In this document: positions 21,991 through 33,362 of the stretch, piece by piece
Numbering within the stretch: position 1 is the first letter of the stretch
Layout of the letters: the number at the start of each line of letters is the position of its first letter
Assembly: GCA_964017185.1 (NCBI GenBank)
Contig: OZ024871.1
Span: 56,533,226-56,597,225, forward strand
Source: Rugalucina vietnamica
Taxonomy: Eukaryota; Mollusca; Bivalvia; Lucinida; Lucinidae
Length of the DNA: 64,000 nucleotides
Reading direction: 5' to 3'
Position numbers and translations under genes: made by a program
Notes under the pieces: generated by a model
Seen by the model: the letters and a program-made list of their open reading frames with translations, nothing else
Told to the model about the DNA's origin: nothing
The model's database searches: none

Positions 21991-22127
21991 TTATGTGTTT
22001 TGAGATTGTCTTCTACGTTTTCTTTTCCAATATGGAATGTACAAGGCCACAATTGCCGCAAGAAAGGACAGTCCCGCGCAGTAATACAGTGTTTCATCAT
22101 ATCTCCCCGCCGATTCGTATATCCATC
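21991..22127 (-). CDS. Transporter A exon 6 with stop
   Basis: Residues 400-444: last helix (YYCAGLSFLAAIVALYIPYW) and a basic cytoplasmic tail. Acceptor GCTTACAG; stop codon at 21993-21991. Confidence 0.9.
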
Positions 22128-22320
22128 CTGTAAGCATTGATTTATCTCTTGTTAACAATACTACATGCACAAAAATCAATCAATCAATCAATCAATTAAT
22201 CAATCAATCATATTATACATTCAGCGATTCAGCCAAGTATTTGTTTGGCAACATCATATGCTGTTGATTAATTAACGATAAATAAACTCAAACTCAATAA
22301 TGCAGATCTTGAATGAAGAA

Positions 22321-22351
<31 letters not shown>

Positions 22352-23341
22352 ATATGACATTTATTACGAAATAATGAAAATGTTTCCCACACGTACCTGC
22401 AATTGGTGTTCCAAATATTGTTGTAACGCTGATCAGACAATAATATAATCCCAGCCCCATACTGATGTGTTTCGCACCCACAAGTTGGAAAACTATGACA
22501 GGATGGATTCCGTCAAATACAGCTGCAATTGTCAGAACATACTGTATTAGAAATAACCGGTAACTTGTGCAACCAGTAAAAGAGGCCCGTCGTAAAATTT
22601 TAATGTGAAATAACTTATAACAATCATTCATGGTAAGATTCAATGGAAAGAGCACATACGCTAAAGCTTCTATTCACAGAACGGTGATTAAGGTGTTTGA
22701 ACTAAACGTCAGTTACACTGTAGCTCATTTTACGTTTCCATGTTTTGTCATTAATTAAAGCCACTTACGCCATTTGTTTTGTCAAGGTATTTGCATACAT
22801 TTATACATGCATATTTTAACTCGTCCTTAAAGGATTCGGATAAAGTCTTTGCTTGATGAAAACAGAGAGCAAGAATGTATTTACCAGACAATAATCCGAT
22901 AAGGATAGCCAGAATAAGAAAATTTGTGAAACCCTGAACATAATTGAAAACCAATGCTAGAGCACCAAACAATATCACCGGTACAGTATGAATGAGTGAA
23001 GTCTCCAGACGCTTGACATCCCCAAGAAATCCGAATCCAGCTCTCCCAGCCAAACTTCCGATGCCCATTGATGATGCTATGAACGCCGCCTCCTGTTTGG
23101 TTACACCACGTTCTAGAGCTATGTCTGGGAAGTATAGGAATGGAACAAGGAACGGTAACATAACGATAGCCCATGACAGCGAGAAGACGGAATACCCAGC
23201 GTTGATGAAGGAGAAGGTTGATTTGCAACTGCTAAGAATTTTAGAGTTTCGGTTGCTGTTGAACTCTTCGACGTTAAGCGTTTTGTCGGCATCTTTTGTT
23301 GCTGTGCTTGAAGCCACTATGTTGATTTCCATATCAGCTGA

Positions 23342-23372
<31 letters not shown>

Positions 23373-25592
23373 TTGATCTAGCTGTGCCATTTTCATTTGA
23401 TTCACAAAGTCACTGCATTGTCGGCATCTGTACAACTTCTCGTTACAAACTGTTGCTACCTATGTGCTAAGTCAGAAATGTGTGACAGTGTCAGTACTGT
23501 ACTTTTTCTTCTGTGTTTTGTTGCAGTTTTTGTCCGTTCAACGCCTTTAACATATTTTCGCATTGGTTTTCAGAAATGGTTTCAAAAATGGCTGCCTATG
23601 GGAACGTAGGAATTGGTAGGTATGGAAAAATCAGTCACGATCACTTGGTTGTCTCCGCACGGCAGGGATACTTACTGTCAAGTTCATGATGAACAGGCGG
23701 CGGGGTAAAAGTCAGTGATGCAATCAAGCACTGCAAACCAACGCCGCTAAGGATCAAAAACGTCCCTCTAAATCCATAAGCGTCTATACACACATGAGAG
23801 AGCAATGGAATCACGATTGTTCCGGCGCTTGCTCCTGATCCTGCGATACCAACAGCGAGTGAGGCTCGTTTGTCAAAATGTTCTAGGACTACCACGCTAG
23901 CTGCAGTAAACAATATGGAGCCACCGACACCTTAAACAAAAAAAAGGATGTGGCTTTTTACAACTTATATCTGTGAGAGGCAAGATCACATACATGATAG
24001 ATTACAGAACAGATACGATAACCAAGACAGGAGTAATAGAGATATATAGATTTTCATTTTGATGAGTATTGACGGGGTATTCGATGCCCACCATAGGCAT
24101 GCTGAAAGTAGTATACCACGCATGCGTAAGCATTAAAGTTATGGTACGATTTCAATCCGCTATAAACCCCCATTCAAAATCGCAATGTACCATAAAGCAA
24201 ATAAAATTGAAATTACCCCCCTTTCAATTAAACATATAGGGGTTTTGATGGTTTTAATTACGAGCTTGTGAGTCGCGAAACTTTATTTCTTTTTCATGAA
24301 TTTTAATTAGGGAGCAGCTGACATTGTTTCTTGATGATTTGGAGGTTCAAAAGTGTGCGCATGAGCAGAGCAAATCTTTCCCGATTTTCATTATTTACGA
24401 CGAGAAAAAAATCTCATTCAATTTTTATCGAAATGAATGTCAGTTTTTTTGCATGATATACCCTAACATCCCATGAATGTGAATCATACATCAACAGACC
24501 TGAAATTATCAACGTTTTACCGTTAAACTCGAAAATCCTTGGTGGCCTATTGTTGCGTTTTTTGTTGTTGTTGTTTTTTTTTTTTTCAGTATAGTCATCA
24601 ATGTTGTTTAATTTAGTGTTAAATGTATTAGTTCTGGACGAAGTTTCATGCATTTCTAAGAAATGAATGGGTAATCCTTACTGGAAAAGCACGGAATGTA
24701 AATGTCAATCAGCTTGCATTTGGGTATGCATTAACATTTCACTGGGCAACAAAAGTCATTTTGAATAGCAGAACCCCGCGTACATGTATTCTTTTCGGAA
24801 GGAAGGACAAAACTGTTTCTCTCAAAAGCTATGGTTATCAATGCAAGTGATATGGTACCTTGCTGGGCTATTTGAAATAAAATATACAAACCTGCCAACA
24901 AACCATACGTTACATACAGAACCTGAAGTGATGGTGCGAAGACGCTGGTGAATAGTCCTAGAAATAGAAGTGTTGACCCAACAAGACTAGCAACACGGCA
25001 CCCAAACTTCTTCAGAAGCACACCTGCAAATGGTCCTGAAAGGGATTCAATTGATGATTACCGCACTGATAGAGTAGGAAGATGTCTCGAGCTGTGATGT
25101 CTAAGAACCATACACGTGTGCTTTCTTACATATGCTCAATGAGATGCTTTTGTTATTCTGCATTTTTGATGAGTTTACACGTTTTCTTTTATGTGAGCTT
25201 CCCGATGTGCTAGTAGCCCGACATTTGGCCAAGGAGACCATGAACCAGCAAAACTAAAGGATCAACAATACATGTATATTGTGAAGTACACACCCAAACG
25301 GGAAGGAAATAAATGGAATTAAATGATACTTGAACTGTTAGTTAACAGATCTAAAATTTACATTTACATTACCTGACGCCAAGAGAATCCCGCTAAATAT
25401 TGACTGTATCCACGCAGCCTCATCTTTAGTGCCACCAAAAATCTCCAATAACTCAATATACAGCACGCCAAATGACTGGGTAAAGCCCCACGAACAAAAG
25501 TTTAGCCAGAAACTCCCTAATACAATCACTATCAGTCGCAGTTTAGATTCTTTATGTTTGTTTTGACATGCTTTAGCCGCATCACCAGCCAT
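21991..25592 (-). CDS. Monocarboxylate-transporter-like protein A (SLC16 family, complete)
   Basis: Major-facilitator transporter of the SLC16/MCT family, expected in a membrane with 12 helices; the substrate is unknown. Exons in transcript order: 25592-25373, 25035-24892, 23930-23676, 23337-22885, 22522-22397, 22127-21991. All five junctions are phase 1 with GT-AG sites, and the sum is 1335 nt (444 aa). MCT hallmarks seen: SFGVLYIELLEIFGGTKDEA after helix 1, EHFDKRASLAVGIAGSGASAG at helices 4-5, a hydrophilic central loop (from about residue 207), and GRAGFGFLGD at helix 8. The usual DGGWGW motif before helix 1 is not present. The short tail ends KRKRRRQSQNT. It is the downstream paralogue of gene B and converges on the adaptor gene. 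Confidence 0.92.
22172..22210. repeat. (AATC)n microsatellite, intron 5 of transporter A
   Basis: Interrupted AATC repeats 45 bases upstream of exon 6 (transcript sense). Confidence 0.85.
22318..22353. repeat. (AAAT)n microsatellite, intron 5 of transporter A
   Basis: Nine AAAT units. Confidence 0.9.
22397..22522 (-). CDS. Transporter A exon 5
   Basis: Residues 358-399 (FDGIHPVIVFQLVGAKHISM; TTIFGTPIAG), helix 11 region. 126 nt, identical in length to exon 5 of gene B. Acceptor ACAATTGCAG, donor GCAG|GTACGT. Confidence 0.9.
22885..23337 (-). CDS. Transporter A exon 4
   Basis: Residues 207-357: variable central loop, then helices 7-10 (FSFINAGYSVFSLSWAIVML; GSLAGRAGFGFLGD). Acceptor TTATTTCAG next to an (AAT)n tract, donor TCTG|GTAAAT. 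Confidence 0.9.
23341..23370. repeat. (AAT)n microsatellite abutting exon 4 of transporter A
   Basis: On the - strand this gives (ATT)n and forms the pyrimidine-rich stretch just before the exon 4 acceptor. Confidence 0.9.
23676..23930 (-). CDS. Transporter A exon 3
   Basis: Residues 122-206, carrying the family signature EHFDKRASLAVGIAGSGASA and helices 4-6. Acceptor TTTGTTTAAG, donor GACA|GTAAGT, phase 1. Confidence 0.9.
24892..25035 (-). CDS. Transporter A exon 2
   Basis: Residues 74-121 (GPFAGVLLKKFGCRVASLVG onward), the helix 2-3 region with the MCT-type RFGCR-like turn. Acceptor CCCTTTCAG, donor GCAG|GTTTGT; 144 nt, the same length as exon 2 of gene B. Confidence 0.88.
25373..25592 (-). 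CDS. Transporter A exon 1
   Basis: Residues 1-73 from ATG at 25592. First helix (LRLIVIVLGSFWLNFCSWGF) and the FGVLYIEL segment. Donor TCAG|GTAATG, phase 1. Confidence 0.88.
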
Positions 25593-25961
25593 TTTATATG
25601 AATGAAATTTTATACATTTTTTATGTTACTTCTTTTGTTACAAATTCATTTCAGCGTATCATTATATAAACCTTTTGAAATACGCGTGTTGTAACATACA
25701 TTATTTTTTCGACTTTCAGTGTTCAAATATTTGAATTAATAAATGACTTTGCTCACGTTTACGTATAATGTAATTTACAAAATGTGAGTTTAAACTTAAC
25801 ATAATTTTCTAATTATGCAAAATTTTTTACAGCTCTCTGTCATCTCATAAATTTGGTGTTGTACAGGATCATTACCACTGGAAACCATTTGTCTGTGGTG
25901 TGTTTCCGAAATGCCACGGCTGAGAAGTCCAGAAATTTTCCAAACATACATTTTGAAGAGA

Positions 25962-26050
25962 ATAATAATAATAATAATGTCTTTATTTCGACAGGATTAC
26001 ATATTTAGCTGAAACAACTAATCTTACATATGGTCCTCTGTAAAAGTTGC
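25962..26050 (-). repeat. Retroposon 3' tail with (ATT)n, reversed
   Basis: On the - strand, CCTGTCGAAATAAAGACATT runs into ATT repeats, typical of a LINE 3' end. Confidence 0.4.
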
Positions 26051-26059
26051 ATATATACA

Positions 26060-27242
26060 TTTAACAAATATATACAAATTTACAAAAATCCTTAAGACTG
26101 TTATCTAGGAATCCTAGCATCTAAAAGTGATAAACAATCAATATTATATTATTGTAAATGCTGTGTTTAAACAGTAAAAGATGTCTTTATACTCCGACCC
26201 TACTATATCGCGGCATCTACTGTATCGCGGCATTTGCATATCCCGTGAACTTTCGAGCACAGCGCCTCCTAGTGATTATTTACGTTCAAGACAAATGTCA
26301 AACTCTCATTTCCAGCAAAAATTGTGCAAAATTTCAAGAATACTGGTTAGTAAATATATAACTTTACAAAAAATCATGTAGAAAACGTGTTTTTGCACAA
26401 ACTGGTTACACCCTTCCCATAAAATGTCCCCTCAGTACATCAAATATCCATTGTTTTTGTTTTCTTGAAAATGCGATCTGTCGTCTGGATGTCAGAGATC
26501 ACGTGCCATTACTAGGTCACGTTATATCCTTATATGGAAACTCTGACATTCGCATTTTAGGTTGACCCCGCGATACAGAAGTCACTTTTGGCACACGAGC
26601 ATAAAACGACATGGAAACACAAATGCGTAAGCCACGCGGTATTGAAAAATATCTTTGAATTTTCGTTATAACAGGGTTGCAGGGGAAGGATTTTAGAAGT
26701 TGTTGAGGTAGAATGAATTTCAATTATTGATCTTGTGTATTTGCTATTTCCCGTTTACAATTAAGGGCCGCGATATAGTAGGAAGCCAGTATAAAACCTT
26801 TTCTTTGTAAAATACGTTTTAAAGCGCACAACAAATGATGAAATCTATATTAAGATTATAATTGTCACTTTGGTTAAAAGTAATATGCTTTATAAAATAT
26901 AAAATATGAGGTAATGCAAAATGATTACGATAGAAGTTGGTATATTAATTGCATTTTATGGTGCATTTAGCATTACAGACCTGGTCAGTCAAGTTTTCTT
27001 TTAGTAAAGAGCTGCTTACTGATAAAATTAAAATTAAAATTAACTCTCCTGCTACTCATCATCCTTTCTTTCGTCCCACTCCTTCCGTGGAGCGGACGCT
27101 TCCGAAACGTCCAACACCGCCTCGCGAAAACGGACGTGCTCACAAAGAACAAAGTTCAGTGATCGAACACGTGTGCAATCCCGAAATCAAGAGGATGGGT
27201 TTAAGGAGAGTTTTAAAACTTTTAATGGTTGAAATTGGAAGA
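26060..27242. other. Intergenic sequence upstream of transporter A
   Basis: No exon supported. Frames at 26158-26381 lack splice sites and family similarity. Confidence 0.55.
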
Positions 27243-27460
27243 CTACGATGAGCGAAGCAGATATAATTTAATAGCGTTTTTGAATGAATTTATATCTGAT
27301 ATTCCTCTAGTTTCAATCGGGAGAGAATTCCATAGTTTAGCACCACTGACAGAAAATGAGTTTTCGAAGTAAGCTGTTTTAGCAAACGGAACTCGAAGCT
27401 CTGCGTAATCTCTAGAGCGTAGATTTCTATTATGTATTTCGGAAACACGTACAATACATA
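27243..27460 (-). pseudogene. 5'-truncated non-LTR retrotransposon (RT protein C-terminus)
   Basis: Reads RDYAELRVPFAKTAYFENSF then SVSGAKLWNSLPIETRG and INSFKNAIKLYLL, the familiar C-terminal motif of LINE reverse transcriptases (FxxxGxxLWNSLP...FKxxLKxYL). Only about 70 codons remain. Confidence 0.75.
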
Positions 27461-27855
27461 TGCTCACCCATTACACAAGCATATCCCCTTGTGTGCCCGT
27501 CTGGGATATTTCTATCTCAGTACTAGTAAATTTCAGCTGTCTCAAAATGCCACTCATTTCTGTTGTTAGCCAACAGAAATGTGCATCTTTATGTGTACTT
27601 CCATATAAGGGAGTGATAAGCTGGGTGTCAATTGTCAGTGACAAAAATAACCTTGCAGGCGTTAATTTCAGTAAGTTTACATGAGTAATTGTAGTCTGCT
27701 AAAAACCTCATTATTCGATTTTGCTGAGAATTTTATGCACAAAACAAATTGCTGATCGAATATTTTTATGAGGTAAGTGCATATAAAAATTATTTTTATT
27801 TTTTCACTGGTTAATTTGTATATTGTTTCATGAATGGCTGCCTAAACATTACTTG

Positions 27856-29196
27856 TGTAACGTGTCGAGCGAGCGTAACCGACTGGCTAGACTACTGATA
27901 ACAAAACTTATGCATGGTCGACCATTGAATGCGACCATGACTTTACTCATTTAAACAAATACTGCCACCACACAATAATCATATAACAAAATTGACCTAA
28001 GAAATGAAATAGGTCACTCAAATCGACTTCAACCAATACTAAGTTAAATAAGACCCTTCGAAAGGTCTGACAGGCATGAACCATACCAAGAGCACCGCCT
28101 TGGAACGGTTAGTAATGAAATTACTAGGGGGCTTAAACCGGTTTTACGGGATCCCAACCCTCGCCCTAGGTCTTGATAAGGTTCATGGCCCTTTATTAAC
28201 AATCATAACTGAATGTTTATAACGATATAAGAACGTTCCACTGGTCTTTCAGACCAGTCCAGACCACTCTGACTTGAAACTACCCAAGCGTTGTAGAGAC
28301 ATCATAACCATATCTATCATTCATCCCATCTCTGTTACTTTCATGAGGCTAAACCCGCACTAGGACCACTGTCCGCCATCACTGTCCTCTGAGACCACTG
28401 TCTCAGAGCTGAGACCACTGTCTCTATGACACCTGGACCACTGTCCAAACACTGCACTGAGAGATATACAGGACAACTGCGACCCAGGCAGCTTTGGCCT
28501 AAAGTCCCAGCTGTTTACCCCTGTATAACTCTCCTTCACAGCCTCCTCTTTAAACCGCGTCTGGAGCCGCCCAGACCTATCCAACGAAACCTCCCTAAAA
28601 CCTCAAACCATCCAGGATAGTTCAACAAAGTTATCAAGCCTCAGACCACCCAAGTTGCAATAGTACTGAGAACACTATCTCAGTTGCTGAAATCACTATT
28701 TCAGCTTTTACTGGACCTCTATCCAGTTCACCACACTTGGGAATACCCAGAACAGATACGACCCAGGCAGCTAATATTTTTGTATTTACTGTTCACTCCA
28801 CCTGGCGATCTAGCACCTATGGTCATGAACAGTTTTAATACTTATATATTTTGGCCTAAAGTCCTATCTGTTGACTCCAGTTATTCCCTACAAATTATTT
28901 AATGTTAATGTTGCTTCTTTGGCGGTCAGCTTACAACTAACCAAAACTGTGCGAACTCGTGCTTTTATAGTGGTGGAGCACGCGCCATCTAGCGGCATCG
29001 TGTGCAAACGGACGTTCCTTGCACAACGGTCCATATACCTAGTAATGAGCGTCTTCCAACTGTAAGCGTCTAGCAAACGGGAAATTGATCAAAAATTGAA
29101 TTTCTACTTTCGTTTTCAACCGAAAAAGATAAATACAACCACAACACTAGGACATACTTTTGCAAAACCATGGGGTTAGATTCTGAAATCGCCACA
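27856..29196 (-). repeat. 3' LTR (element orientation)
   Basis: 1341 bp, next to the polypurine tract. It contains several spaced copies of GACCACTGTC around 28363-28445, also present in the other LTR. Confidence 0.9.
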
Positions 29197-29606
29197 TTAT
29201 CCCCTCCTTAGTCAAAATTCGTCCCGAATTCAAAATATAATCCACCGAAAATAGTCAAAATAAAGGCCAAACTAGTTTCGAAAAGTACATGTTCCACAGG
29301 AAAAATCACTACCATTCAATTGAGCATAAGTCTGAATCATAAAAAAATGCCAAAGCGTTTGAACAATATAACCATTTCGAGAAAAAGGCCATTTGATATA
29401 TGGCTTTTGCAATAGCCCGAAAGAATAAATTTTTAGACAAACGAAGATGTGACTTTGCATCTTTAACCAAAATTTAGTTATAAAATGAAGAAATGAAGGT
29501 CCCAGATAATAATGATCTCATACGATATCCTCCCTAAATCTGATACTATGTGGGTAAGGCAACACCTGTCCGGCAGTTGTCATTATCCCACCGCTGCCAC
29601 CAATTT

Positions 29607-30947
29607 TGTAACGTGTCGAGCGAGCGTAACCGACTGGCTAGACTACTGATAACAAAACTTATGCATGGTCGACCATTGAATGCGACCATGACTTTACTCA
29701 TTTAAACAAATACTGCCACCACACAATAATCATATAGCAAAATTGACCTAAGAAATGAAATAGGTCACTCAAATCGACTTCAACCAATACTAAGTTAAAT
29801 AAGACCCTTCGAAAGGTCTGACAGGCATGAACCATACCAAGAGCACCGCCTTGGAACGGTTAGTAATGAAATTACTAGGGGGCTTAAACCGGTTTTACGG
29901 GATCCCAACCCTCGCCCTAGGTCTTGATAAGGTTCATGGCCCTTTATTAACAATCATAACTGAATGTTTATAACGATATAAGAACGTTCCACTGGTCTTT
30001 CAGACCAGTCCAGACCACTCTGACTTGAAACTACCCAAGCGTTGTAGAGACATCATAACCATATCTATCATTCATCCCATCTCTGTTACTTTCATGAGGC
30101 TAAACCCGCACTAGGACCACTGTCCGCCATCACTGTCCTCTGAGACCACTGTCTCAGAGCTGAGACCACTGTCTCTATGACACCTGGACCACTGTCCAAA
30201 CACTGCACTGAGAGATATACAGGACAACTGCGACCCAGGCAGCTTTGGCCTAAAGTCCCAGCTGTTTACCCCTGTATAACTCTCCTTCACAGCCTCCTCT
30301 TTAAACCGCGTCTGGAGCCGCCCAGACCTATCCAACGAAACCTCCCTAAAACCTCAAACCATCCAGGATAGTTCAACAAAGTTATCTAGCCTCAGACCAC
30401 CCAAGTTGCAATAGTACTGAGAACACTATCTCAGTTGCTGAAATCACTATTTCAGCTTTTACTGGACCTCTATCCAGTTCACCACACTTGGGAATACCCA
30501 GAACAGATACGACCCAGGCAGCTAATATTTTTGTATTTACTGTTCACTCCACCTGGCGATCTAGCACCTATGGTCATGAACAGTTTTAATACTTATATAT
30601 TTTGGCCTAAAGTCCTATCTGTTGACTCCAGTTATTCCCTACAAATTATTTAATTTTAATGTTGCTTCTTTGGCGGTCAGCTTACAACTAACCAAAACTG
30701 TGCGAACTCGTGCTTTTATAGTGGTGGAGCACGCGCCATCTAGCGGCGTCGTGTGCAAACGGACGTTCCTTGCACAACGGTCCATATACCTAGTAATGAG
30801 CGTCTTCCAACTGTAAGCGTCTAGCAAACGGGAAATTGATCAAAAATTGAATTTCTACTTTCGTTTTCAACCGAAAAAGATAAATACAACCACAACACTA
30901 GGACATACTTTTGCAAAACCATGGGGTTAGATTCTGAAATCGCCACA
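29607..30947 (-). repeat. 5' LTR (element orientation)
   Basis: 1341 bp, next to the primer-binding-like site. Visible differences from the other LTR include positions near 29738, 30387, 30655 and 30749. Confidence 0.9.
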
Positions 30948-31005
30948 CTTGAAGCCTATTCAAAGTCAAAATGGAATAAAGAGATGGGTGAGAAAATTAA
31001 TCAGT

Positions 31006-31145
31006 GATGGTGTTGAGGCCTCGAAAAGGAAATCTCAGGCTCGTTTTCAGATTATTTGAGTCTCATCCTCGGCAGAGCCTCGGATGAGACAATAATAATC
31101 TTAAAACTTGCCTGAGATTTCCTTGTCTCGGCCTCAATCCCATCA
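31006..31145. mobile_element. Short foldback MITE
   Basis: GATGGTGTTGAGGCC / GGCCTCAATCCCATC ends, GGAAATCTCAGGC / GCCTGAGATTTCC inner arms and a CTCATCCTCGGCAGAGCC / GGATGAG tip: nearly the whole 140 bp folds on itself. It lies 58 bp beyond the LTR element. Confidence 0.7.
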
Positions 31146-31311
31146 TAGATTCTATAATCTCGTATATTCAGTGGTTACTCTTGTAGTTAAGATCTACCAC
31201 ACAACTGGAATATATGAACAACACCCAACCCAAATAGGTTACCCAGTGCACATAACAGAAGCGATCAACGATAACTTTTTTCAGTGCTTACTATGTGTAT
31301 AATTACGTAAA

Positions 31312-31572
31312 CATTTCAATGCAATTTTTAAAGTTGTAAAAAATGAAAATTTTCAGTAGAAAAAAAATGATATTTTTCTTATTTTTGCCCAAAACATAGA
31401 TTGACACACATAAATTTAGGGTACACAATAGAACCGCCTCGCCGAGGCGGTTCTAACGAGTACCCACAATCTTTGTTTTGATGCAAAAATAAGAAAAATA
31501 GGTATACCACTGCGTACCCCAGATTTGTTATTTAAAAGTGGGATATAATGGGGTATACATTACACGGACATG
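31312..31572 (-). mobile_element. Hairpin MITE family H copy
   Basis: Core TAGAACCGCCTCGCCGAGGC present; one arm has an extra ACACACATAAATTTA-like stretch. End TTACACGGACATG. Confidence 0.7.
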
Positions 31573-32950
31573 TTTTCCTGATGGCAGAGGCTTACTCTTT
31601 CACGGATTTCTCAATATTTCTCGTTTATTCCCAAAACGTCATGCGTTACGAATCTACCCTGACAAAAAGTGCTTATCATCCCGAGACAGCTCACCTGAGA
31701 TTCGGTCTTTAATCATATTGATGAATTCTATTGGATCAAGGCCATCAGTTACACCTACATGTATGCATACTCAATAGATTGCTATACCCATATCAAAATA
31801 CGAGGGTCATTCAGGAATTAATGACAATGATTCCATTAAACTTTATTCTTAACACTTGTGCGCTTCTCATATACTTATAACCAAATTTGAAGATGTATGC
31901 TATTCAATGGTTCCTCCAAAAGTTCGCTAACATGCCAGTTCTGTGGTTGCTAGGCAACCAAAGAATACAAGGTAAATGAGCTTGGACGCAACATACTGTT
32001 GTTTATAAAAGCTAGTACTTGCCTGGATGGAAGACCAGTATCTTGGATATGTTAACAACATTTCATGAGGATTAAATATGTGGTTGTTGTAAGCATGACT
32101 ACCAATGGTATTGATCACAGTGACACTGTACACAGAGTTTCAAAATGAATCAGCGCCGTCTCCAGTTAAAATTTAACTGTATCAAATGTAGCTAGTCTTT
32201 TTAAAATCTAATACTTGTTCCATAAGAGTCTCAGATTTTTTTTTTGTTAAGAAGCCATAGGAATACCTTTAAGATTAAACACATCACTGGCTGTTGAAAT
32301 TTATTTGATCGTGTCATTATTTGTTTTTAAAACACGGTTAGGCTCAGAATGGGTTTATTTTGTCCTGTTCTGCTGTTGCTTAGCAACCACGCGTGTTGCA
32401 AATCAGGAAATTGACATAAATGTTATGGTTGCCCTTGTTGACCTCTAGTGTTTTTATTAATCATCAAAAATCACTGATAAGACTGTCCAAGCAACAATCC
32501 TACCCCCATACAAAAATAAGTAAAAATTGACTTTTCCGCGTCCATGGACACTTCAGGAGCCATATTCAAATTAGCATAGCGTCAAATCTAGACATGATAA
32601 AAGCACAAAATTTTCAGCACGAATGTATAATATATGTGTCCACATGTAACATATCAAATAAAGCCGAGCTTACTTATACTTTCCGAGATATGGATCCATT
32701 GTCATTGACCCCCGTAATTCATAGCTTCCACATTCTTATATACAAAATGGCTCTTATCCAATGTGTTAACACAAATTCATAATTAAGATGTCGTCGAAAT
32801 CGGTCTACAAAATATGAAACTTCAGTGCTAATGGTGCCATCTTTAATAAAACCAGATATAATGTTCATCAATGCCACTCGTCCACCAGACGATCTGTTCC
32901 TTTCAGATCCTTTATCATGCCAACTACATAACGCCTTCCAGTTATACAAA

Positions 32951-33158
32951 TGAGCCGCCACATAGGAAAACCAACAATCTGCATTGGTAACCGCGAAGCT
33001 GATCAGCGCCTTTGTTTTCGCTATTCGGATAGTACATATCCTCTTCTACTTAAACCCGAAATTTCAAGCTTCTAGCTTTTTTTCTGTGACTGTACAGGTC
33101 GGTTTGTGTGGGACCTGTTCGGAAACCACATTGTTGGTTTTCCCCACGAGGCAGCTCA
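32951..33158 (+). mobile_element. MITE family M, 3' of transporter B
   Basis: Copy (208 bp) with the first core arm mostly deleted; terminal TGAGCCGCC and GCAGCTCA. Confidence 0.75.
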
Positions 33159-33228
33159 AATATTTCGAATATAGAGGCAAATGTTTGTGTCCTTATGTGC
33201 AATATCTTTGAAAAAGCACCATTATTTT

Positions 33229-33362
33229 TTATTTCTTTTCACTCCTTGTATGTTTTCTTTTCCAGTATGGGATGTATATGGCTACTGCGGCCGCTAGAAA
33301 AGACAGTCCAGCGCAGTAATACAGGGCCTCGTCATATCTTCCTGCCGATTCGGAAATCCAAC
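33229..33362 (-). CDS. Transporter B exon 6 with stop
   Basis: Residues 406-449: WISESAGRYDEALYYCAGLS, the last helix and a basic tail ending RSEKK. TAA at 33231-33229. A MITE (32951-33158) lies 71 bases past the stop, within the likely 3' UTR. Confidence 0.88.

Larger units (their letters stand above)
27856..30947 (-). mobile_element. Non-autonomous LTR retroelement, full length, young
   Basis: Two 1341-bp direct repeats (27856-29196, 29607-30947) flank a 410-bp non-coding core. On the - strand the LTRs begin TGTGGCGATT and end CGTTACA (TG...CA). A polypurine tract (AAGGAGGGGATAA, 29209-29197) abuts the 3' LTR, and a tRNA-primer-like site starting TGGTGGCAGCGG (from 29602 downwards) lies four bases from the 5' LTR. 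CTTG is duplicated at 27852-27855 and 30948-30951. No gag or pol is present. The LTRs differ at only a handful of positions by eye. Confidence 0.92.

Noticed and set aside
27856-30947. CRISPR-like or gene-duplication reading of the 1.75-kb repeat
   Set aside because: TG...CA ends, polypurine tract, primer site and target duplication identify LTRs; identical frames within them are shadows.
31803-31835. ACGAGGGTCATTCAGGAATT, resembling a mariner end
   Set aside because: Only one end-like match noticed, with no second TIR or transposase remnant found nearby.
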